NCBI GenBank assembly: GCA_021738605.1
Contig: JAIPBY010000145.1
Coordinates: 1-6,273 of the forward strand
DNA length: 6,273 nt
From: Chitinophagaceae bacterium
GTDB taxonomy: Bacteria > Bacteroidota > Bacteroidia > Chitinophagales > Chitinophagaceae
Reading direction: 5' to 3'
Both the position numbers and the translations under genes were made by a program. The stretch's first letter is position 1, and every line of letters begins with the position of its first letter. Below, in pieces: positions 1-3,884 of this stretch. The notes beneath the pieces were generated by a model. That model made no database searches. It was not told the origin of the DNA and worked only from the letters and a program-made list of their open reading frames with translations.

Positions 1-351
1 GATGAAATGAAAGACCGGTTTGGACCGATACCAGCTTGCGTGGAAGATCTTTTTATAACGGTGCGGTGCAGGAGAATGGCTGTTGAGCTTGGTTTTGAAC
101 GAATGACACTGAAGCAGAAAACGCTGCGCTGTTATTTTGTGAACAATCCAGACTCACCTTATTTTCATTCTGCTACATTCAATGCAATCTTGTTGCATTT
201 GCAAACCAAGACCAACAAAAGCCACCTGAAGCAGGTGGGCAAAAACTTCATGCTGGTCACTGAGCATGTCCCTCAAATGAAACAGTTGCAAACAATTCTG
301 GAAGAAATGCTTGCAACTGTCAATGAAGTAAAGGCAAGTCCGCAGGATTAG
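1..351 (+). CDS. mfd: Transcription-repair coupling factor Mfd, C-terminal end (5' truncated by window)
   Basis: Mfd is a cytoplasmic ATP-dependent DNA translocase. It removes RNA polymerase stalled at lesions and recruits UvrA for nucleotide-excision repair. Only the last 116 residues are present: the frame is open from base 1 and ends at a TAG at 349-351. This segment matches the C-terminal TRCF domain that follows the helicase motor. The supporting runs are RFGPIP near the start, VEDLFITVRCRRMAVELGFE, NPDSPYFHSATFN, and a TNKSHLKQVGKNFMLV stretch. The internal ATG at 7-9 is not the true start, because the frame and the homology continue upstream of it. The stop overlaps the stop of the convergent downstream gene by 4 bp. 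The family call is from recognition of these motifs. The motor domains and RNA-polymerase-interaction domain lie outside the window, so whether the whole protein is intact cannot be judged. Confidence 0.93.
   Translation, partial: DEMKDRFGPIPACVEDLFITVRCRRMAVELGFERMTLKQKTLRCYFVNNPDSPYFHSATFNAILLHLQTKTNKSHLKQVGKNFMLVTEHVPQMKQLQTILEEMLATVNEVKASPQD
217..240 (-). terminator. Possible intrinsic terminator for the DUF1080 gene, inside mfd coding sequence
   Basis: Bases 222-228 (CCACCTG) and 232-238 (CAGGTGG) form a perfect 7-bp GC-rich stem around a 3-base loop. Read on the minus strand the hairpin is followed by C, then TTTTG and TTGG, giving a short T-rich tail (complement of 212-220). It lies about 108 bp beyond the stop of the minus-strand DUF1080 gene. 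On the plus strand no T-run follows, so any terminator would act only on minus-strand transcripts. The T-tract is short and interrupted. The palindrome also falls on the mfd codons for HLKQVG, whose family-typical codons could produce it by chance. It is a weak candidate only. Confidence 0.3.
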
Positions 352-1085
352 AGCTCCCTGATCCAGATATTCCTGAAGCTCACAAGATCACCATGGTCCT
401 GGATCATGATGGGCTCTTTGGCAGCATGTGGCTTGTATTCTGGAATGCCAATGTATTCTGTTCCTCCCCAAATGGTTGCATTGTTTTGTACCAAAACGCC
501 ATTGTGGATCACCGTGATTCTTGCCTGAGACTGGAGCTTTCCATCGGCATTGAATTTTGGTGCAATGAAGATCACATCATAGGTCTGCCATTCGCCGGGA
601 GGCCTGCTGGCATTGGCCAATGGGATCAGTTGTTTGTAAATGCTACCTACCTGTCCGTTGGAGTAGGTTTTGTTGTTGTAGTTGTCAAGTACTTGCAGTT
701 CATACCTTCCCATCAGGAAGATGCCACTGTTTCCCCTTCCCTGTCCTTCTCCTTTTACCACCGATGGGGTGCGCCACTCGATGTGCAGCTGGCAGTCACC
801 GAACCCTTTTTTTGTAGTGATGCCACCACTCCCTCTTTTGACGGTCATGGCATTGTCTTCAAGAGTCCACTGGACTGGTCCTTTGCTTCCGTTCCATGCA
901 GAAAAATCCTTGCCATTGAAAAGTACAATGGCATCCGATGGCGCATCCTGTGCTGTTTTTCCTGGCTGTACGATGGAGGGTACCGGATCCCATAGTTCAG
1001 TCAGTTTAGGATCTCCTGTATGTGCTTGAGAAAAGGCAGCGACGGAAGCTGTGAGGGCTAAAAAGGCTGAAAAGAACTTTTTCAT
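348..1085 (-). CDS. Secreted DUF1080 / 3-keto-disaccharide hydrolase-domain protein
   Basis: This is a 245-residue protein with an N-terminal Sec signal peptide: MKKFF, then a hydrophobic stretch to about residue 18, with a plausible signal peptidase I site after SQA at residue 21. It has no lipobox cysteine, so it is predicted to be a soluble periplasmic or exported protein. The mature part carries the single-domain DUF1080 fold (PF06439, concanavalin-like). Landmarks are LFNGKDFSAW (55-64), a GRGNSGIFLMGRYELQVLD segment (116-134), GEWQTYDV (164-171) and the C-terminal DHGDLVSFRNIWIREL (230-245). Some family members hydrolyse 3-keto-glycosides. The substrate here cannot be read from the sequence, and no sugar dehydrogenase or SusC/D pair is nearby. 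The gene is monocistronic in the window, diverges from apaG, and shares 4 bp with the end of mfd. The ATG at 1083-1085 gives a complete signal peptide and is the preferred start. Confidence 0.88.
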   Translation of the reverse strand: MKKFFSAFLALTASVAAFSQAHTGDPKLTELWDPVPSIVQPGKTAQDAPSDAIVLFNGKDFSAWNGSKGPVQWTLEDNAMTVKRGSGGITTKKGFGDCQLHIEWRTPSVVKGEGQGRGNSGIFLMGRYELQVLDNYNNKTYSNGQVGSIYKQLIPLANASRPPGEWQTYDVIFIAPKFNADGKLQSQARITVIHNGVLVQNNATIWGGTEYIGIPEYKPHAAKEPIMIQDHGDLVSFRNIWIREL

Positions 1086-1099
1086 GTTCGAATTGTTAA

Positions 1100-1130
1100 A
1101 TTATATACAGTAGGTTGTTGTAACGAGCAA
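1100..1130 (-). promoter_or_regulatory. Possible promoter for the DUF1080 gene
   Basis: On the minus strand a TATAAT (complement of 1100-1105) lies 19 bp downstream of TTGCTC (complement of 1125-1130), and 14 bp before the ATG. The upstream hexamer falls inside the spacer of the 1118-1141 inverted repeat. I found no Bacteroidota-type TAnnTTTG motif on this strand. The 5' leader would be very short, so this is a tentative call made on motif resemblance alone. Confidence 0.25.
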
Positions 1131-1141
1131 TCAAGTTACAA
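1118..1141. repeat. Inverted repeat, possible operator in divergent DUF1080/apaG promoter region
   Basis: TTGTAAC (1118-1124) and GTTACAA (1135-1141) are a perfect 7-bp inverted repeat with a 10-bp spacer. The arm centres are 17 bp apart, a geometry compatible with a dimeric helix-turn-helix regulator. It lies between two divergent genes and overlaps the tentative DUF1080 promoter. No T-run follows on either strand, so it does not look like a terminator. No regulator gene is in the window to pair with it. Operator function is inference. Confidence 0.4.
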
Positions 1142-1166
1142 AAAATATGTGCTGTATTTTTGATTG
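1128..1166. repeat. Nested inverted repeats next to the 1118-1141 palindrome
   Basis: CAATCAA (1128-1134) is the reverse complement of TTGATTG (1160-1166). Between them, AAAAATA (1141-1147) is the reverse complement of TATTTTT (1155-1161) with a 7-base loop. The pairs share bases with each other and with the 1118-1141 repeat, so they could form alternative structures rather than one simple hairpin. The inner pair is pure A/T and would be weak. In a 114-bp AT-rich region one such 7-bp match is expected by chance. Three overlapping ones are more than expected but not proof of function. Confidence 0.3.
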
Positions 1167-1185
1167 AGGATAATTTTTATATTTG
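1155..1185 (+). promoter_or_regulatory. Candidate apaG promoter: two Bacteroidota -7 type motifs
   Basis: Two exact matches to the Bacteroidota -7 consensus TAnnTTTG precede apaG: TATTTTTG at 1155-1162 and TATATTTG at 1178-1185. The first would give a leader of roughly 30 bases. The second would start transcription within about 10 bases of the ATG at 1200. Neither has a TTTG/TTG -33 element at the ideal spacing: the closest for the second is the TTTG at 1159-1162, with only 15 bp between. In AT-rich DNA such motifs arise easily, so confidence is moderate at best. Confidence 0.4.
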
Positions 1186-1199
1186 AGTAAATCACCAAA

Positions 1200-1586
1200 A
1201 TGGAGTCTAAGGTTACCGAAGGCATCAATATCATAGTAGAGCAGTTCTACCAGCCGGATTATTCCAATCCTGTGCAGCAAGAATTTATGTTTGCTTACAG
1301 GATTACCATCGAGAACAACAATGCCTTTCCAGTCCAACTCCTTCGGCGCCATTGGTTTATACACGACAGCAACACTGAACAGAAGGAAGTGGAGGGGGAA
1401 GGTGTGATCGGAGTACAACCCATCATCAAACCACATGAGCAGTACCAATACATTTCCGGTTGCAACCTCAAGTCTGAATTGGGCAAGATGTTTGGAACCT
1501 ATTTGATGGAAAATGTCAATACCAAACAGCGGTTTCAGGTAAAGATCCCTGTATTTCAATTGGAGGCGCCCAGCAAAAGAAATTAG
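1200..1586 (+). CDS. apaG: ApaG domain protein (Co2+/Mg2+ efflux-associated family)
   Basis: This is a 128-residue cytosolic protein, the usual length for single-domain ApaG (DUF525, fibronectin-III-like beta sandwich). Recognisable features are FMFAYRITIEN (29-39), LLRRHWFIHD (47-56), the hallmark EGEGVIGVQPIIKP (65-78) and YQYISGC (82-88), followed by GTYLMENV. In enterobacteria apaG lies next to apaH and ksgA and mutations affect Co2+ resistance and Mg2+ efflux. The biochemical role is not settled and the name is inherited from that locus. Those partners are absent here: apaG sits alone between a divergent DUF1080 gene and a co-directional desaturase 64 bp downstream. The ATG at 1200 gives the family-typical N-terminus (ESKVTEGINI). 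It is preceded by A-rich sequence without a Shine-Dalgarno match, as is common in Bacteroidota. The stop is TAG at 1584-1586. Confidence 0.93.
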   Translation: MESKVTEGINIIVEQFYQPDYSNPVQQEFMFAYRITIENNNAFPVQLLRRHWFIHDSNTEQKEVEGEGVIGVQPIIKPHEQYQYISGCNLKSELGKMFGTYLMENVNTKQRFQVKIPVFQLEAPSKRN

Positions 1587-1608
1587 TGGGGGCTAATGTT
1601 ACATGGTG

Positions 1609-1616
1609 TAAATTTG
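1609..1616 (+). promoter_or_regulatory. Candidate -7 element of the desaturase promoter
   Basis: TAAATTTG exactly matches the Bacteroidota TAnnTTTG consensus and lies 34 bp before the desaturase ATG, predicting a leader of roughly 25-30 bases. A -33 element is not clear: the best is TTAG at 1583-1586, over the apaG stop codon and 22 bp upstream. If real, the desaturase has its own promoter in the 64-bp gap after apaG. I see no hairpin terminator in that gap, so read-through from apaG is also possible. Confidence 0.4.
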
Positions 1617-1650
1617 TAGATTCAATTATTCGTTAAGGCAAAAGATTTTT

Positions 1651-2739
1651 ATGGGATACAAGGTTACTTTCAACAACAAGAACAAGGTTTTTTTCAATGC
1701 ATTGAAGGCTGAGGTGGATGCCTATTTCGAACGCAACGGCATGAAGAAGACAGGCAACTGGAAGCTTTATGGCAAAACAATGATACTCATACCAACAGCC
1801 ATTGCCATTTATATGGCATTGATGATGGTCGACATGCATTGGGCAGTTTCATCGCTGCTCTGGGTTGTGTTTGGGCTCAACATGGCTGCCATTGGCTTCA
1901 ATGTGATGCATGATGCCTGCCATGGCAGTTTTTCAACAAAGGGATGGGTCAATGATATTTTCGGACTTACCCATAATTTTCTTGGAGGCAATGCGTTCAT
2001 GTGGAAATTGAAACACAATATCATTCACCATACCTATACCAATGTTGACGGTGTTGACGATGACATCAACAACATGCCGTTCATGCGCCAATGCTCAACA
2101 CAGCCCTGGAAGCCCATGCACAAATACCAGAGCGTGTACATGTTTGCCTTGTATGGCTTCACTTCTTTGTTCATGTTTCTGATGGATTATACCAAGTATT
2201 TTTCAAAGAAAATCCATACCACTCCATTGAAAAAGATGGAACCCATGGACCATGTGGTTTTCTGGACCGGCAAAATGTTTTTCATTGCTTTCTACATCGT
2301 TGTACCTGTCTTGATGATTGGCTGGCAAGCCTGGCTGGTTGGTTTCGTGATCAGCCAGTTTACGCTGGGTGTTACCATTGCAGTAGTCTTTCAATTGGCA
2401 CATGTTGTAGAGCATGCCGAGTTTGAAGCGGCTGGTGTGGATCCTGTTAAAATTGAAAACGAGTGGGCTATTCACCAGGTGAAAACAACAGCCAATTTTG
2501 CTTTCTCCAACAGGATTGTGACCTGGTTTGTTGGTGGATTGAATTACCAGATAGAACATCACCTTTTTCCAAGGATCAGCCATATTCACTATCCTGCCAT
2601 CAGCGAAATTGTGAAACAAACCTGTGAGCAGTTTGATCTCTATTACAATTACTTCCCAACTACCCGGGCAGCGATTGCATCACATGTGAGGTTTATGCAT
2701 ACGATGGGGCAACGCCCACAAACCTACCTGGGTTTATAG
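1651..2739 (+). CDS. Membrane fatty-acid (acyl-lipid/acyl-CoA) desaturase, front-end-like histidine boxes
   Basis: This 362-residue integral-membrane di-iron desaturase (PF00487) introduces a double bond into acyl chains using O2 and an electron donor. All three histidine boxes are intact: HDACH (87-91), HNIIHH (122-127) and QIEHH (300-304). Extra histidines at 251 and 255 (HVVEH) may also serve the metal site. Hydrophobic segments at about 43-60, 64-85, 208-226 and 228-250 fit the usual paired membrane hairpins. Glutamine at the start of the third box is typical of front-end (delta-5/6, linoleoyl-CoA type) desaturases. However, no cytochrome b5 HPGG domain is fused at the N-terminus, so a separate electron donor is needed. 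Regioselectivity and substrate cannot be read from sequence. Membrane-fluidity adjustment is a reasonable inference. The TAG stop (2737-2739) lies within the convergent gldB gene. Its likely terminator is at 2764-2810. Confidence 0.93.
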   Translation: MGYKVTFNNKNKVFFNALKAEVDAYFERNGMKKTGNWKLYGKTMILIPTAIAIYMALMMVDMHWAVSSLLWVVFGLNMAAIGFNVMHDACHGSFSTKGWVNDIFGLTHNFLGGNAFMWKLKHNIIHHTYTNVDGVDDDINNMPFMRQCSTQPWKPMHKYQSVYMFALYGFTSLFMFLMDYTKYFSKKIHTTPLKKMEPMDHVVFWTGKMFFIAFYIVVPVLMIGWQAWLVGFVISQFTLGVTIAVVFQLAHVVEHAEFEAAGVDPVKIENEWAIHQVKTTANFAFSNRIVTWFVGGLNYQIEHHLFPRISHIHYPAISEIVKQTCEQFDLYYNYFPTTRAAIASHVRFMHTMGQRPQTYLGL

Positions 2740-3782
2740 CCGGCACCTGAAAGAATTTTATTGGCATCCAGCGCAAGCAGTTCATTGAGGCTTGTTGCTG
2801 GATGCTTTTTCATGTATGCCCTGATGAGTTGTCTTCCTGTATAAAGGGAAATGAAACCAGGCGCACCCCATCCGAATTCAGCGGTGGACGGGCCATCTGT
2901 AACAAAGGAACGTATCTTCAATAGATCAGCTTCAAACAGCAGGTTGTTTTCATTGAAGTAATTCCAGATAAATCCTTCGCTTTTCTTTACTGCCTCTAAT
3001 TGTGTTTTTGTATAGCCGAGTTTGATTTCCTCCTTTGCATCAGGCAACAGCAGGTCCAGCATATACATGCGCTTGCCATGGTCTACCAAAAGGGTCAACA
3101 TTGATTCACCCAGCTGAAGGGGGGCATAGATATCATCGATGATGTTCTTCATGCAGTTCACCGCGATATTGTCTGTGTCAAACTTTCTTGAAATGTACTC
3201 AGGATAGAGCTGCATTCCTGCCTCGCTTCTGTAGACCATTGAATTTCCGCCAAGATGCAGTTGAAGTCCTGCGCAGAGGCCAAATGTTGTGATGATATCG
3301 CCGGATCCTCCGGTTTGACTATAAGCAAAAGCATCTATAGGACCTATGAAAGTGATGAACTGCTCAGGCAACCGGTAAGAGGGGAAATAATATTTTACAA
3401 ATTTCAGTCCCTCTTCAATCTCCGATTTTGCAACATTGACGCCTTTGTCAATTTTCTGTGTAGAATCATAAATCGGTTTGTAGTCCCGTATAAATGCTTT
3501 GATCGCCATGTCCCATTGGGAGGTATCCTTTCCTTCTAGACCAAGTATTTTTCCTGTATAGTCATTCAAAAAATCATGGTATTCAAGCCTTAGTTGATCA
3601 AACCCTTTGTCAAGATTGTTGGTGTCCAACGCAAAAAAATCTTTTTCAAAACGCTGCATGTTGAAGTTGACCTTGATATGGCTGACATCCGGTTTGGCAG
3701 GGCTGTCATCACAGCCAGAGAATAAAAATACAGCAATAAATACGAAGGCTACCAACAATGGGTTTCGCTTGCTCAACTTCAT
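2724..3782 (-). CDS. gldB: GldB-like gliding-motility lipoprotein
   Basis: This is a 352-residue predicted lipoprotein. Residues 1-24 are a short positive start (MKLSKR), a hydrophobic core and a lipobox ending FSGC, with lipidation expected at Cys24. The remainder resembles the GldB family: an early VNFNMQRFEKDFFALD segment, a central FITFIGPIDAFAYS/GGSGDIITTFGLCAGLQLHLG region, and a C-terminal GFISLYTGRQLIRAYMKK followed by SLNELLALDANKIL. In Flavobacterium johnsoniae GldB is needed for gliding. Its molecular role is not defined, and homologs occur in non-gliding Bacteroidota, so motility should not be assumed. No gldC follows; the gene instead runs into the end of the desaturase with a 16-bp overlap. 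It diverges from nadE across 102 bp. CDD after the lipobox does not settle inner- versus outer-membrane location. The ATG at 3780-3782 gives the full signal sequence and is preceded by A-rich DNA without a Shine-Dalgarno match. Confidence 0.8.
   Translation of the reverse strand: MKLSKRNPLLVAFVFIAVFLFSGCDDSPAKPDVSHIKVNFNMQRFEKDFFALDTNNLDKGFDQLRLEYHDFLNDYTGKILGLEGKDTSQWDMAIKAFIRDYKPIYDSTQKIDKGVNVAKSEIEEGLKFVKYYFPSYRLPEQFITFIGPIDAFAYSQTGGSGDIITTFGLCAGLQLHLGGNSMVYRSEAGMQLYPEYISRKFDTDNIAVNCMKNIIDDIYAPLQLGESMLTLLVDHGKRMYMLDLLLPDAKEEIKLGYTKTQLEAVKKSEGFIWNYFNENNLLFEADLLKIRSFVTDGPSTAEFGWGAPGFISLYTGRQLIRAYMKKHPATSLNELLALDANKILSGAGYKPR
2764..2810 (+). terminator. Intrinsic terminator of the desaturase gene, embedded in gldB coding sequence
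   Basis: GCATCCAGC (2764-2772) pairs perfectly with GCTGGATGC (2797-2805). After a small internal loop (G2773 opposite TT 2795-2796), CAAGC (2774-2778) pairs with GCTTG (2790-2794), closing an 11-base loop. The stem is followed at once by TTTTT (2806-2810). It begins 24 bp past the desaturase stop, the expected place for its terminator. On the minus strand no T-run follows, so it is one-way. It lies wholly inside the gldB coding region (codons about 325-340); the T-run is the complement of two lysine codons. Structure and position are seen directly; termination activity is inferred. Confidence 0.75.
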
Positions 3783-3884
3783 TTGTTTTCAGTTTTGGAC
3801 GATAAAATTAATCATTCTCTGATTGTCCATTCCACGGCTTTTTCTTTTTAACAAAAATTCCCTTTAATTCCTCAATTTTGCTCC
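3783..3884. promoter_or_regulatory. Divergent gldB/nadE intergenic region
   Basis: These 102 bp separate two genes transcribed away from each other and must hold both start regions unless promoters lie inside the genes. I find no exact TAnnTTTG on either strand; near-misses are CAGTTTTG (3790-3797) and CAATTTTG (3873-3880) on the plus strand. A small imperfect palindrome, GGACGAT (3797-3803) with ATTGTCC (3822-3828, one G-T mismatch), encloses AATCA/TGATT (3810-3814/3820-3824), which competes for the same bases. No convincing operator or terminator is visible. Confidence 0.5.

Noticed and set aside
911..933. Perfect 8-bp inverted repeat TGCCATTG / CAATGGCA with a 7-base loop
   Set aside because: It lies in the coding sequence for the conserved DUF1080 motif LFNGKD, has no T-run, and about one such repeat is expected by chance in a window this size.
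393..995. A 200-codon open frame on the plus strand opposite the DUF1080 gene
   Set aside because: It is antisense to a gene with a clear signal peptide and domain, its translation is rich in unordered hydrophobic and cysteine runs, and it shows no recognisable family.
1131..1559. A 142-codon minus-strand frame opposite apaG
   Set aside because: Shadow of apaG: its translation is not recognisable, while the plus-strand frame matches ApaG along its full length.
2680..2689. 10-bp palindrome TCACATGTGA near the desaturase 3' end
   Set aside because: Several 10-bp perfect palindromes are expected by chance in 6.3 kb; it is inside coding sequence and no T-run follows.
2707..2717. GGGC-AAC-GCCC hairpin just before the gldB stop region, considered as a gldB terminator
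   Set aside because: The stem is only 4 bp and no T-run follows on the minus strand; it also lies within conserved desaturase coding sequence.
3873..3880. CAATTTTG just before nadE, considered as a -7 promoter element
   Set aside because: It mismatches TAnnTTTG at the first base and is so close to the ATG at 3885 that transcription would start at or inside the gene.
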